Position numbers and translations under genes: made by a program. Below, piece by piece: positions 24,155-32,504 of a stretch of DNA of 52,404 bases. The notes under the pieces are model-generated. The model did no database searches and was not told where the DNA came from. It saw only the letters and a list, made by a program, of their open reading frames with translations. Each line of letters starts with the position of its first letter. Position 1 is the stretch's first letter. This stretch comes from Oscillospiraceae bacterium (GTDB taxonomy: Bacteria > Bacillota > Clostridia > Oscillospirales > Ruminococcaceae): assembly GCA_900768995.1 (NCBI GenBank), contig CAAGEZ010000045.1:1-52404 (forward strand), given 5' to 3'.

Positions 24155-24433
24155 ATGGATCACGATATGGTCAGATACCTTGCAAAGCTTGCAAAGCTCA
24201 GTTTCACAGATGAAGAGCTTGAACAGGCTGTAAGCGATATGACAAGCATCATCGAAATTATGGATACCATCAAGGAAATAGACATCACCTACGATCCCCT
24301 CAAGGATAACCACAATGTTTATCTGAAGGATCTCAGAAAGGACGAGGCAAAGCCCTCTCTCCCCACCGAAAAGCTTTTGCAGAACGCTGTTCAGAGCGAA
24401 AACTGCTTTGTTGTTCCCAAGGTCGTTGAATAA
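24155..24433 (+). CDS. gatC: Asp/Glu-tRNA amidotransferase subunit C
   Basis: A small subunit that stabilises the GatCAB complex and wraps around GatA. Counted from ATG 24155 it has 92 residues, the normal length, with VRYLAKLAKLSFTDEELEQ at the N-terminus and DEAKPSLPTEKLLQNA near the C-terminus, both family signatures. The frame is open from 24047, but AGAGGA lies 6 bases before the ATG at 24155 and the upstream residues do not fit the family. It is 19 bases before gatA. Confidence 0.95.
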   Translation: MDHDMVRYLAKLAKLSFTDEELEQAVSDMTSIIEIMDTIKEIDITYDPLKDNHNVYLKDLRKDEAKPSLPTEKLLQNAVQSENCFVVPKVVE

Positions 24434-24452
24434 AAAATAAGGAGTTGTATTT

Positions 24453-25904
24453 ATGGACATTACTTCCCTTACCATAAAGGAAATGCGCAGTAAGCTCGAC
24501 AGCAGGGAAATTTCCTCCCCCGAGCTCACCAAGGCGTATATCGACAGGATAAAGGCTGTTGACGGCAGCGTTGAAAGCTACATCACCGTCACAGAAGAGA
24601 GTGCTATGGCTGCTGCCGAGGCTGCTCAGAAGAAAATTGATGCAGGAGAGGCTTCTGCTCTCTGCGGCATACCCCTTGCAATAAAGGATAACATCTGCAC
24701 AGACGGCGTTAAGACCACCTGTGCTTCAAAAATGCTTGAAAACTTCATTCCTCCCTATAACGCTACCGTTATGGAGAAGCTTGAAGCCGAGAACATCGTA
24801 ATGCTGGGAAAGACCTCTATGGACGAGTTCGCTATGGGCGGCTCCACACAGACCTCCGCTTTCAAAAAGACCAGGAACCCATATGACACATCAAGAGTTC
24901 CCGGCGGTTCATCAGGCGGATCCGCTGCCGCTGTGGGTGCTGACCTCTGTGCTGCGGCTCTCGGCTCCGATACAGGCGGATCGATCCGTCAGCCCTCCTC
25001 TTTCTGCGGCGTTACAGGCTTAAAGCCCACCTACGGAAGAGTTTCCCGTTACGGTCTCGTGGCTTTCGCAAGCTCCCTTGACCAGATAGGCCCCATCGCA
25101 AGAAGCGCTGAAGACTGCGGAATTATCCTCAACACCATTGCAGGCTACGATCCCCACGACGGCACGGTTTCCAAGAACCCCGTTGATGACTATACCTCAA
25201 AGATTGGTATGGATATGAAGGGCGTCAAGATAGCAATTCCCGCTGAGTTCTATGCAGAGGGCATCGACGATGTTGTTAAGAAGACTGTTCTTGCCGCTGC
25301 TGACAAGTACAAGGCAATGGGTGCAGAGCTTGTTGAATGCTCAATGCCCTCCCTTAAATATGCAGTTGCCGCATATTACCTCATTTCCTCCGCAGAGGCT
25401 TCCTCCAACCTTTCCCGTTACGACGGCATAAAGTACGGCCACAGAAGTGACATCACAGGAAATTACAACGAGCTTATCACCGCTTCAAGAAGCGAGGGCT
25501 TCGGTGACGAGGTAAAGAGACGTATCCTCCTCGGAAACTACGCTCTCTGCTCCGGTTACTACGATGCATACTACGGCAAGGCTATGGCACTTAAGCAGAA
25601 AATTCGTGAGGAATACAACGAAATTTTCGGCAAGTGCGATATGATACTCACTCCCACAGCTCCCACAGTAGCTTACGGCGTAAATGAGAACATCAGTGAC
25701 CCCAAGAAGATGTATCAGGCTGATATCTGCACAGTTACAGTAAACATCGCTTCTCTCCCCGCAATTTCCACCACCTGCGGATATGACGAAAAGGGTATGC
25801 CCATCGGAATGTCCCTTATCGGCAGAATGTGGGACGAGGCTTCCATTATCGGTGCCGCAGACGCATTTGAAAAGAACTTTGACCGCATTGCGGCAAAAAT
25901 ATGA
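24453..25904 (+). CDS. gatA: Asp/Glu-tRNA amidotransferase subunit A
   Basis: The glutaminase/amidase subunit that releases ammonia for transamidation of misacylated Glu-tRNA(Gln) or Asp-tRNA(Asn). The 483 residues carry the amidase signature GGSSGGSAAAV and the Ser-cisSer-Lys triad: K78 (IAIKDN), S153 (GGSSGGS) and S177 (DTGGSIRQPSS). GSDTGGSIRQP is typical of GatA. AAGGAG precedes the ATG. Codon use is more biased here than in neighbouring accessory genes, as expected for a highly expressed gene. Confidence 0.97.
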   Translation: MDITSLTIKEMRSKLDSREISSPELTKAYIDRIKAVDGSVESYITVTEESAMAAAEAAQKKIDAGEASALCGIPLAIKDNICTDGVKTTCASKMLENFIPPYNATVMEKLEAENIVMLGKTSMDEFAMGGSTQTSAFKKTRNPYDTSRVPGGSSGGSAAAVGADLCAAALGSDTGGSIRQPSSFCGVTGLKPTYGRVSRYGLVAFASSLDQIGPIARSAEDCGIILNTIAGYDPHDGTVSKNPVDDYTSKIGMDMKGVKIAIPAEFYAEGIDDVVKKTVLAAADKYKAMGAELVECSMPSLKYAVAAYYLISSAEASSNLSRYDGIKYGHRSDITGNYNELITASRSEGFGDEVKRRILLGNYALCSGYYDAYYGKAMALKQKIREEYNEIFGKCDMILTPTAPTVAYGVNENISDPKKMYQADICTVTVNIASLPAISTTCGYDEKGMPIGMSLIGRMWDEASIIGAADAFEKNFDRIAAKI

Positions 25905-25925
25905 TCAGAAAGGGTGAATGAAGCA

Positions 25926-27377
25926 ATGTCAGTATCAGATTACATTCCCGTTATCGGTCTTGAGATACATTCGGAGCTGCTTACAAATTCCAAGGTGTTC
26001 TGCACCTGCTCCGCTGAGTTCGGCGGCGAAAGAAATACCCGCTGCTGCCCTGTTTGCTCGGGTATGCCCGGAACTCTTCCCGTTATCAATCAGACTGCCG
26101 TTGAGTATGCGGTAAAGGCAGGCTATGCTTTGAACTGCGACATCAACAAGTTCTCCGTATTCGACAGAAAGAACTACTTCTATCCCGACCTTCCCAAGGC
26201 ATATCAGATATCCCAGATGCCCCTCCCCCTCTGCATCAACGGCAACGTGCCCATTGAGTACGAGGAGAACGGCGAGAAGAAGCAGAAAACTATCCGTATC
26301 AACCGTATCCACCTTGAAGAGGACGCAGGAAAGCTTATCCACGATGACCTGAACGGCGTTTCCCTCTGTGACTACAACCGCTGCGGCGTGCCCCTTATCG
26401 AGATAGTTACCGAGCCTGATATGTCCTCTCCCGAGGAGGCAAGAACTCTCGTTGAGACTATCGCACTCCTCCTCCAGTACACAGGCGTTTCCGACTGTAA
26501 AATGGAGCAGGGCTCTATCCGTGCGGACGTAAACGTGTCACTTATGAAAAAGGGCGACACCGAGTTCGGTACAAGGGCCGAGATAAAGAACGTAAACTCC
26601 CTTAAATCCATTTACCGCACCATTGAATTTGAGATAAAGCGTCAGGCACAGATACTCGACAGAGGCGGCAAGATCGTTCAGGAGACAAGACGTTTCGATG
26701 CTAACCGTGGCGAGACAAAGTCTATGAGAACCAAGGAAGACGCTCACGATTACAAGTATTTCCCTGATCCTGATATCTTACAGGTAAACTTCTACGATGA
26801 GGACCTTGAAAGAATCAAAAATTCTCTTCCCGAAATGCCCAAGGACAGACTTGCAAAGTACATCGGCTTCGGCATTCCCGAAAAGGAAGCAAAGGTCATC
26901 GTAAACACCAAGAAGATATCCGACCTCTTTGAAGAAGCTCTTAAGAGCTACAACAACCCCAAGTCTCTCGTAAACTTCATCAACGGTGAAATAATGAGAC
27001 GTATGAACCTTGGCGAAATTGACATTGACAAGCCTATGTTCACAGCTGCCGAGGTCGCAAAGCTTGTTGAAATGTCCGACACCGACAAAGTAACAAAGAA
27101 CGATGCCAAGGAAATTTTCCGTGAAATGGCTGAAAAGGGCGGCGACCCCGAGGATATCGCAAAGCGTGAGGGTATGCTCATCGTAAGCGACACGGGCAAG
27201 GTGCTCGAAGTTATCGAAAAGGTGCTTGCTGCCAACGAAAAGGCTGTTGATCAGTACAAGGGCGGCGATGTTAAGGTATTCGGCTTCCTTATGGGACAGT
27301 GCAACAAGGAGCTGAGAGGTGCCGCTACACCTAAGGTCGTAAAGGAAGAGCTTGAAAAGAAGCTTAAGTCTCTGTAA
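25926..27377 (+). CDS. gatB: Asp/Glu-tRNA amidotransferase subunit B
   Basis: The kinase/transamidase subunit that activates the misacylated tRNA and adds ammonia. The 483 residues begin with YIPVIGLEIHSEL, and the Cys-rich motif CTCSAEFGGERNTRCCPVCS follows. The signature DYNRCGVPLIEIVTEPD and the C-terminal YqeY-like tRNA-binding tail (residues about 330-483) are present. GTG at 25914 is in frame, but it abuts the AAAGG site; the ATG at 25926 is spaced better from GGGTGA. Two terminators follow. Confidence 0.96.
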   Translation: MSVSDYIPVIGLEIHSELLTNSKVFCTCSAEFGGERNTRCCPVCSGMPGTLPVINQTAVEYAVKAGYALNCDINKFSVFDRKNYFYPDLPKAYQISQMPLPLCINGNVPIEYEENGEKKQKTIRINRIHLEEDAGKLIHDDLNGVSLCDYNRCGVPLIEIVTEPDMSSPEEARTLVETIALLLQYTGVSDCKMEQGSIRADVNVSLMKKGDTEFGTRAEIKNVNSLKSIYRTIEFEIKRQAQILDRGGKIVQETRRFDANRGETKSMRTKEDAHDYKYFPDPDILQVNFYDEDLERIKNSLPEMPKDRLAKYIGFGIPEKEAKVIVNTKKISDLFEEALKSYNNPKSLVNFINGEIMRRMNLGEIDIDKPMFTAAEVAKLVEMSDTDKVTKNDAKEIFREMAEKGGDPEDIAKREGMLIVSDTGKVLEVIEKVLAANEKAVDQYKGGDVKVFGFLMGQCNKELRGAATPKVVKEELEKKLKSL

Positions 27378-27405
27378 TGCTTTAAAGATGAATGCATAAA
27401 AAACG

Positions 27406-27441
27406 GCTCCGTTCCCTGAAAAATGGGAACGGAGCTTATTG
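27406..27441 (+). terminator. Terminator 1 of gatCAB
   Basis: A perfect 11-bp stem GCTCCGTTCCC/GGGAACGGAGC, followed by TTATTGTAT, 28 bases after the gatB stop. Confidence 0.7.
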
Positions 27442-27448
27442 TATAGTG

Positions 27449-27476
27449 AAACCCCCGTCAAATGGCGGGGGTTTTT
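27449..27476. terminator. Terminator 2 of gatCAB
   Basis: Stem AAACCCCCG/CGGGGGTTT with an 8-base loop, running into TTTTT on the plus strand. Confidence 0.8.
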
Positions 27477-27558
27477 GCTATGTAAAAATATTTTGGACTT
27501 GTGCAAACCGTACAAAAAGCTTTGGGGATCTGCCCTGTCCAAAACGTTCCACCGGAAC

Positions 27559-27768
27559 GTTTTGGAGGGGAAGTTTGCTTGGGCCTGTTAAAAGGGGGAG
27601 CGTTCGTGGTCGCTCCCCCTCGAAATGCTTTCGCATTTCTCACCCCTTGCTCCGTTTTTTTGAAATAAAGGGGATTTCGCTGTCTGCGGACAGCGACGAG
27701 GGCGCTGCCCCTCGACCCCGCAAGCCTTTGAGAAAGGCTTGACCGAAACTTTTAGTGTTGTGCTTATT
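27559..27768 (-). repeat. Dispersed structured intergenic repeat, copy 2
   Basis: The second copy of the element at 8079-8316 fills the convergent gap between gatB and the YitT gene. On the minus strand it starts shortly after the YitT stop with AAAAGTTTCGGTCAAGCC. The conserved blocks are the same as in copy 1. The hairpin tips differ (for example GCTGTCTGCGGACAGC here), mostly with pairing kept. Open frames across it (plus strand 27392-27742, minus strand 27458-27643) are not shared with copy 1 and are not called. GTTCC ACC GGAAC forms a further hairpin just outside its left edge. Confidence 0.85.
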
Positions 27769-27785
27769 TGTTCGGACTTTTTTTA

Positions 27786-28673
27786 TCACTTATCATTTTT
27801 AAGGCTGCTGCCCATAATATCCGAAACATCGGTAATGGTAACGAATGCCTTGGGGTCGTGCTTTGCAACGATAGCCTTAAGCTTACCTATCTGGAAACGG
27901 TTCACAACGAAATAGATGATAGTCTGCTCATTTCCCTTGTAATAGCCGTGGGAACGGATATGGGTGATGCCGTGGCCGAAGGTCTCGGAAAGCTCCTCGC
28001 TTATCTCGTCCTTTTTGCCGGTGATTATCATAGCGGACTTTGCCTTGTCGAAGCCCTCGACGATGAAGTCAACGGTCTTGATGGCTGCGCAGTAGGTGAT
28101 TATGGAGTAAAGAGGAAGTATGAAATCACCGAGGATACATCCCGCAGCTATGTAAAGCACGGCGTTATATATCATAACGAAGTTGCCGACGGTAAGACCA
28201 AGACGCTTTGCGAAAATGACCGCCATAACTTCGATGCCATCGATTGCGCCGCCGAAGCGAATGGTAAGACCGCTGCCCACGCCTGAGATAAGTCCTCCGA
28301 AAATAGCGCATAGGAGCAGGTCATTTTTCGTTATAGGCGAGCCTGCGCTCAGGTCGAAGCCGCAGAGATATGTAAGAACATATGATGCAGCGGAATAGAT
28401 AATTACCGCAAAAATAGAATACACCGTAAAATGCATACCCTGCATTTTCGTTCCGAAAATAAACAATGGAACGTTCAGGATTATAAGAAATACCGACATA
28501 GGCACGGCGGGTATCAGCCAGCTGAAAAGCATTGACGTTCCCGAAATTCCGCTGTCGTAGAGGTGAACAGGGGCAAGGAACAGGTTTACGCCCACTGCGT
28601 TGATGATGCCCGCAATAAAGAGCATCAGGAAATTCATCGGCTTAAATTCGCTGAAAAAATCGCTTTTTTTCAT
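27786..28673 (-). CDS. YitT family membrane protein (DUF2179)
   Basis: The 295 residues have five or six N-terminal membrane helices (within residues 12-205; for example MNFLMLFIAGIINAVGVNLF). A C-terminal cytosolic DUF2179 domain of about 85 residues follows (KSAMIITGKKDEISEEL, GITHIRSHGYY, IAKHDPKAFVTITDV). The YitT family is widespread in Firmicutes with no settled role; transport has been suggested. The start ATG at 28673 has GGAG upstream. It is monocistronic, with its own promoter (28721-28749). Confidence 0.92.
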   Translation of the reverse strand: MKKSDFFSEFKPMNFLMLFIAGIINAVGVNLFLAPVHLYDSGISGTSMLFSWLIPAVPMSVFLIILNVPLFIFGTKMQGMHFTVYSIFAVIIYSAASYVLTYLCGFDLSAGSPITKNDLLLCAIFGGLISGVGSGLTIRFGGAIDGIEVMAVIFAKRLGLTVGNFVMIYNAVLYIAAGCILGDFILPLYSIITYCAAIKTVDFIVEGFDKAKSAMIITGKKDEISEELSETFGHGITHIRSHGYYKGNEQTIIYFVVNRFQIGKLKAIVAKHDPKAFVTITDVSDIMGSSLKNDK

Positions 28674-28720
28674 TAATGTGCTCGCTCCTTCTTTTTTGTG
28701 TTAATATACTCTATAATAAT

Positions 28721-28749
28721 AGTATAATATTTTTCCGAAAACCTGTCAA
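28721..28749 (-). promoter_or_regulatory. Promoter of the YitT gene
   Basis: Minus strand TTGACA (28744-28749), a 17-base spacer, TATACT (28721-28726). Confidence 0.8.
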
Positions 28750-28849
28750 CGCCTGAAAAGATGAACAAAAATAATTTGTCGGAACTTACTAAATTTTTGA
28801 TAATCGCAGAAATCCATATGTGCAAGGCTATGATTTTGTGAAAAATGAC

Positions 28850-28877
28850 TTGAAAAGGATATTGGTTGTGGTATAAT
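28850..28877 (+). promoter_or_regulatory. Promoter of the riboswitch operon
   Basis: TTGAAA (28850-28855), a 16-base spacer, TATAAT (28872-28877), about 45 bases before the aptamer. Confidence 0.7.
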
Positions 28878-28919
28878 TAGTAAGATAGAGTATGCATACA
28901 AGTCTATTGTAAAAATCAA

Positions 28920-29125
28920 ATATGGTAAACGGTGCCTCGGCGTGCATCAGCGAATGTTCGGTCCGAGGGTAAAAGGGAAGCAGGTGCAAGACCTGCACGA
29001 TCTCGTCACTGTGATAAGGGAATGAACGGGCTGTGCCTTGATAAAAGACGGTCACTGGCATTATTGTCGGGAAGACGCTCCGTGAGTGATGATCTTTAAG
29101 TCAGGAAACCTGCCGCTTATCTGTA
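28920..29125 (+). ncRNA. Cobalamin (B12) riboswitch aptamer
   Basis: The conserved parts of the adenosylcobalamin aptamer appear in order: GGTGCCTCGG at 28931, AAAAGGGAAGCAGGTGCAAG with its pairing arm CCTGCACG, GTCACTGTGA near 29006, and the B12 box AAGTCAGGAAACCTGCC ending at 29114. The usual result of cobalamin binding is lower expression of the genes below, here a lipoprotein chelatase and an importer. Two terminator-like hairpins follow in the leader. The aptamer edges are approximate. Confidence 0.93.
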
Positions 29126-29185
29126 CAGGGAATATGCATCTTGCGTATATCCCAAGATCACGAGGTATTGATCGTACAATTTTCG

Positions 29186-29213
29186 GACACCGCTCACAGG
29201 CGGGGTCTTGTTT
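29186..29213 (+). terminator. Leader hairpin 1 of the riboswitch (possible terminator)
   Basis: GACACCGC pairs with GCGGGGTC (7 of 8) around TCACAG, followed by TTGTTT. It lies 70 bases after the B12 box and is a candidate expression platform. Confidence 0.5.
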
Positions 29214-29219
29214 ACTGTA

Positions 29220-29251
29220 CCCTCTTTACGGAAAGTAAGAGGGATATTTTT
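29220..29251 (+). terminator. Leader hairpin 2 of the riboswitch, intrinsic terminator
   Basis: CCCTCTTTAC pairs with GTAAGAGGG (one bulged T), followed by ATATTTTT, 31 bases before the first start codon. It is the best candidate for the switchable terminator. Confidence 0.65.
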
Positions 29252-29281
29252 ATCAATGCCTCCGAAAATGGAGGAAAAATT

Positions 29282-30346
29282 ATGAAAAACTTAAAGCTTA
29301 TCCTTGCAGCAATGACTGCACTCTGCGTAATGACAGCCTGCGGCGGAAACACCGACAGCACTGCCGACACATCTGCCGAGACAGCTTCCGAAACAGTTCA
29401 GGCTGAGGAGACCGAGGCTTCTGAGGAAACATCTGCTGAAGAGGCTCAGGCTTCCGAGGAAGAAGATTCATCTTCCGAGGAAGATGCCGAGGACGATGAG
29501 AACTACAACACAGGCGACGCTTCTCTCGACAACGTAAGAAATCAGGACGAGATCGGCGAGAACGAGCTTCTCGCAGTAAGCTTCGGCACAAGCTTCAATG
29601 ACAGCCGCCGTCTTACTATCGGCGCTATCGAGAATGATCTTGAGACTGCATTCCCCGACTATTCCGTAAGAAGAGGCTTTACCGCAAACATCGTTATCGA
29701 CCACGTTCAGAGACGTGACGGCATACTCATTGATGACCTCAATGCCGCTCTCCAGCGTGCTGCTGACAACGGCGTTAAGAACCTCGTTATCCAGCCCACA
29801 CACCTTATGAACGGTCTTGAGTATGATGAGATCGTTGATACTGCTGCAAATTACTCCGATGCATTTGACAAGGTAGTATTCGGCGCACCTCTTCTCACAA
29901 GTGATGATGACTTTGACCGTGTTGCAAAGGCTATCACCGACTGGACTTCCGAGTATGATGACGGTGAGACCGCTATCTGCTTTATGGGTCACGGCACAGA
30001 GGCTGACTCCAACTCCGTATATTCCAAGATGCAGGACACTCTCACAAATATGGGCTTTGCAAACTACTATGTAGGCACTGTTGAAGCCGCTCCCAGCCTT
30101 GACGATGTTCTGGCAAAGGTCAAGGAGGGCAATTACAAGAGAGTTGTTCTTGAACCCCTTATGGTAGTTGCAGGCGACCACGCCAACAACGATATGGCAG
30201 GCGACGAGGACGGTTCCTGGAAAACTACATTTGAAAACGAAGGCTATGAGGTGGTATGCCTGCTGAGAGGTCTCGGTGAGAACGAGGCTATCAGACAGAT
30301 CTATGTTGACCACGCTCAGGCTGCAATAGATTCCCTCAATTCATAA
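29282..30346 (+). CDS. cbiK: Surface lipoprotein with CbiK cobalt-chelatase domain
   Basis: Counted from ATG 29282 the protein has 354 residues. It has a lipoprotein signal with the lipid-bearing Cys at residue 20 (VMTAC), a Ser/Glu/Thr-rich linker (22-85) and a full CbiK-type class II chelatase domain (about 92-350). The metal ligands of CbiK are recognisable as H237 (GHGTEA), E268 (GTVEAAPS) and H300 (AGDHANNDMAGDE); their spacing of 31 and 32 matches His145, Glu175 and His207 of Salmonella CbiK. Classical CbiK is cytoplasmic and inserts cobalt into sirohydrochlorin. Here the lipoprotein signal puts it outside the membrane, and no other cobalamin synthesis gene lies nearby. TGGAGGA precedes the ATG; the upstream part of the frame is riboswitch RNA. 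It is the first gene under the riboswitch. Confidence 0.9.
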   Translation: MKNLKLILAAMTALCVMTACGGNTDSTADTSAETASETVQAEETEASEETSAEEAQASEEEDSSSEEDAEDDENYNTGDASLDNVRNQDEIGENELLAVSFGTSFNDSRRLTIGAIENDLETAFPDYSVRRGFTANIVIDHVQRRDGILIDDLNAALQRAADNGVKNLVIQPTHLMNGLEYDEIVDTAANYSDAFDKVVFGAPLLTSDDDFDRVAKAITDWTSEYDDGETAICFMGHGTEADSNSVYSKMQDTLTNMGFANYYVGTVEAAPSLDDVLAKVKEGNYKRVVLEPLMVVAGDHANNDMAGDEDGSWKTTFENEGYEVVCLLRGLGENEAIRQIYVDHAQAAIDSLNS

Positions 30347-30372
30347 TCCGAACATTATAGCGTAACTACAGC

Positions 30373-30403
30373 CTCTCTCCGTGATATCACGGGGGGAGAC
30401 TGT
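30373..30403 (+). terminator. Hairpin between cbiK and the next gene
   Basis: CTCTCTCCGTGA pairs with TCACGGGGGGAG (two G-U pairs), followed by ACTGTTTAT. It may be a partial terminator that sets relative expression, or an RNA-stability element. Confidence 0.45.
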
Positions 30404-30441
30404 TTATAATATCAAGTATTTGATCAAAGGAGACCCATAAA

Positions 30442-31362
30442 ATGAAAAACAAAGCTTCATTGTCAATAATTCTTGCGTCATTTATGTTGCTTGCAGGCTG
30501 CGGACAGGCTGCCGATACAAGTGATGTTACAACTGCATCATCTTCCGAATCAGCTTCCGAGACTTCCGCCGAGACTGTTTCCGAAAGCGAAAATGCCATT
30601 GCGGACGGTGCCGAGACCATTCCCGACAGCCTTATTATCCCCGAGGATATGACCCCTGTTTATGCCGACAGCTTAAATGACGGCGAGTACAGCATCACTG
30701 TGGATTCAAGCTCCTCAATGTTCACCGTCACCGACTGCACCCTTACCGTTGCCGACGGAAAAATGGCCGCACGAATGACAATGGGCGGAACGGGATATCT
30801 TTATGTTTTTATGGGCAAGGGCGAAAATGCCACGGAGGACGGCTATATCCCCTTTGAGGAAAATTCCGACGGAACACATTCCTTTACCGTTCCCGTTGAG
30901 GGCCTTGATATGGGCATCGACTGCGCCGCATTCAGCAGGAAAAAGGAAAAGTGGTATGACCGCACCCTGCTTTTCCGTGCCGACTCCCTCCCCGCAGAAG
31001 CATTTGCCGACGGTACATTCAACACAGCCGAGAGCCTTGGTCTTGCTGACGGCGTTTACACCGCAGAGGTCACCTTAAACGGCGGTTCGGGCAGAGCAAG
31101 CGTTATGTCTCCCGCAAAAATAACCGTTGAAAACGGCACAGCTGCTGCGGAAATTGAGTGGAGCAGCTCCAAGTATGACAGTATGACCGTTGGCGGCGAG
31201 AAATATTCCCCCGTAAACACCGAAGGCAATTCCGTTTTTGTTATCCCCGTAACAGGCTTTGACTACAAAATGCCCATATCTGCCACCACATCGGCAATGA
31301 GCACCCCTCACGACATCGAGTACACACTTTTCTTTGACTCAACCACCCTTGCCGCAGAATGA
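30442..31362 (+). CDS. Lipoprotein with two NEAT-like domains
   Basis: The 306 residues have a lipoprotein signal (LLAGC, Cys20), a Ser/Glu-rich linker (22-70) and two beta-rich domains (about 76-185 and 200-302). The second follows the order of a NEAT domain: DGVYTAEVTL, PAKITVENGTAAAEI, a YDSMTVGGEKY hairpin, VFVIPVTGFDYKMPI, and the final HDIEYTLFFDSTTL strand. The first repeats this pattern more loosely (DGEYSITVDS, TLTVADGKMAARMTM, SFTVPVEGLD). NEAT domains bind haem on Gram-positive surfaces. The YxxxY haem motif is not clearly present, so the ligand may be another tetrapyrrole such as a corrinoid. It sits between the CbiK lipoprotein and the binding protein, overlapping the latter by 4 bases. 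The family assignment is by eye. Confidence 0.7.
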   Translation: MKNKASLSIILASFMLLAGCGQAADTSDVTTASSSESASETSAETVSESENAIADGAETIPDSLIIPEDMTPVYADSLNDGEYSITVDSSSSMFTVTDCTLTVADGKMAARMTMGGTGYLYVFMGKGENATEDGYIPFEENSDGTHSFTVPVEGLDMGIDCAAFSRKKEKWYDRTLLFRADSLPAEAFADGTFNTAESLGLADGVYTAEVTLNGGSGRASVMSPAKITVENGTAAAEIEWSSSKYDSMTVGGEKYSPVNTEGNSVFVIPVTGFDYKMPISATTSAMSTPHDIEYTLFFDSTTLAAE

Positions 31363-32486
31363 GGAAAGCGTATATTTTTCTGCCCCTGATATTGTGTCTT
31401 GCGGCTCTCACAGCCTGCGGAAAGACATCTGACAGCGGGGCATTCGACCTTGAAAACACCCCCTCGGAGCATATGGAGCTTTTGTATGCGGATCAGTTTT
31501 CCGTTGACCGCTATGAAAACGGCATATCTCTTGTGACGGTGGGCAACGGGGAAAAATATCTCCTTGTGCCCGAAAATGAAACGGTGGAGACTTCGGGAGA
31601 CATTACCGTTATAAACACCCCTGTTGACAACATTTACCTTGCGGCATCATCGGCAATGGACCTGTTTTTCGGCATCGGCGCAGATGACAAAATACTTGCT
31701 GCATCTACCCTTGAACGTGACTGGTCGCTGCCCTATGTAAAGCAGGCGATGTCCGATGAGGATATCCTCTATGCGGGAAAATATTCCGCTCCCGATTATG
31801 AGCTTATCCTCTCCGAGGGCTGCGGAATAGCCATAGAATCAACGATGATATACCATAAGCCAGAGGTCAAGGAGCAGCTTGAACGCTTTGGCATACCCGT
31901 TTTTGTGGAGCGGTCAAGCTATGAATCCCACCCCCTTGGACGGCTGGAATGGGTAAAGCTATACGGGCTTATGACGGGCAAAGAGGAAGAGGCGGAGAAG
32001 CTTTTTTCGGAGCAGTCAGAGCTGCTGCAAAGCGTTTCGCAGAACGGGTCTGCGGGCAAGACGGCAGCATTTTTCTATATCTCACAAAAGGGCAGTGCAG
32101 TTGTCCGAAAGCCCGATGATTATGTTTCAAAAATGATACAGCTTGCAGGGGGGGAGTATATTTTCACCTCCGATGACCTGAATACTGAGGAAAATGCCCA
32201 GTCCACCACGGATATGCAGTTTGAAGTCTTTTACGCAGCCGCCAAGGACGCAGATGTGCTGATCTACAGCAGCACCATTGACGGCGGTATTGAGGATATT
32301 TCCGCACTCCTTGAAAAAAACAGCCTTTTTGCTGATTTCAAGGCGGTGAAGTCGGGAAATGTGTGGTGCACTGACAAAAATATGTTCCAGCAGACCACCG
32401 CAGCGGCGGAAATAATATCCGACCTGAATCTTATTTTCACGGACAATGCGGGAGACGAAACGGAGTTCTTTTACAAACTGAAATAA
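31359..32486 (+). CDS. ABC importer substrate-binding lipoprotein (BtuF/FecB type)
   Basis: The 375 residues have a lipoprotein signal (ALTAC, Cys20) and a two-lobed TroA/FepB-type fold with a linking helix. Recognisable segments are MDLFFGIGADDKILAAST, YAGKYSAPDYELILSEGCGI, IPVFVERSSYESHPLGRLEW and the late KSGNVWCTDKNMFQQTTAAAEIISDL. Such proteins bind cobalamin, haem or ferric siderophores. The riboswitch upstream points to a corrinoid. It starts within the stop of the preceding gene (ATGA overlap), which implies coupled translation. Confidence 0.9.
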   Translation: MRKAYIFLPLILCLAALTACGKTSDSGAFDLENTPSEHMELLYADQFSVDRYENGISLVTVGNGEKYLLVPENETVETSGDITVINTPVDNIYLAASSAMDLFFGIGADDKILAASTLERDWSLPYVKQAMSDEDILYAGKYSAPDYELILSEGCGIAIESTMIYHKPEVKEQLERFGIPVFVERSSYESHPLGRLEWVKLYGLMTGKEEEAEKLFSEQSELLQSVSQNGSAGKTAAFFYISQKGSAVVRKPDDYVSKMIQLAGGEYIFTSDDLNTEENAQSTTDMQFEVFYAAAKDADVLIYSSTIDGGIEDISALLEKNSLFADFKAVKSGNVWCTDKNMFQQTTAAAEIISDLNLIFTDNAGDETEFFYKLK

Positions 32487-32504
32487 GTTGGGAGGGGAAG
32501 TATA

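Noticed and set aside
26778..27542. Minus-strand frame of 254 codons overlapping the end of gatB
   Set aside because: Antisense to gatB and crossing its terminators; no recognisable domain.
27392..27742. Open frames across the second intergenic repeat
   Set aside because: They are not conserved with the first repeat copy and cross two terminators and several hairpins; the element looks non-coding.
28841..29281. Coding extension upstream of cbiK to base 29141
   Set aside because: The region is the B12 riboswitch leader with terminator hairpins; the ribosome site and the lipoprotein signal place the start at 29282.
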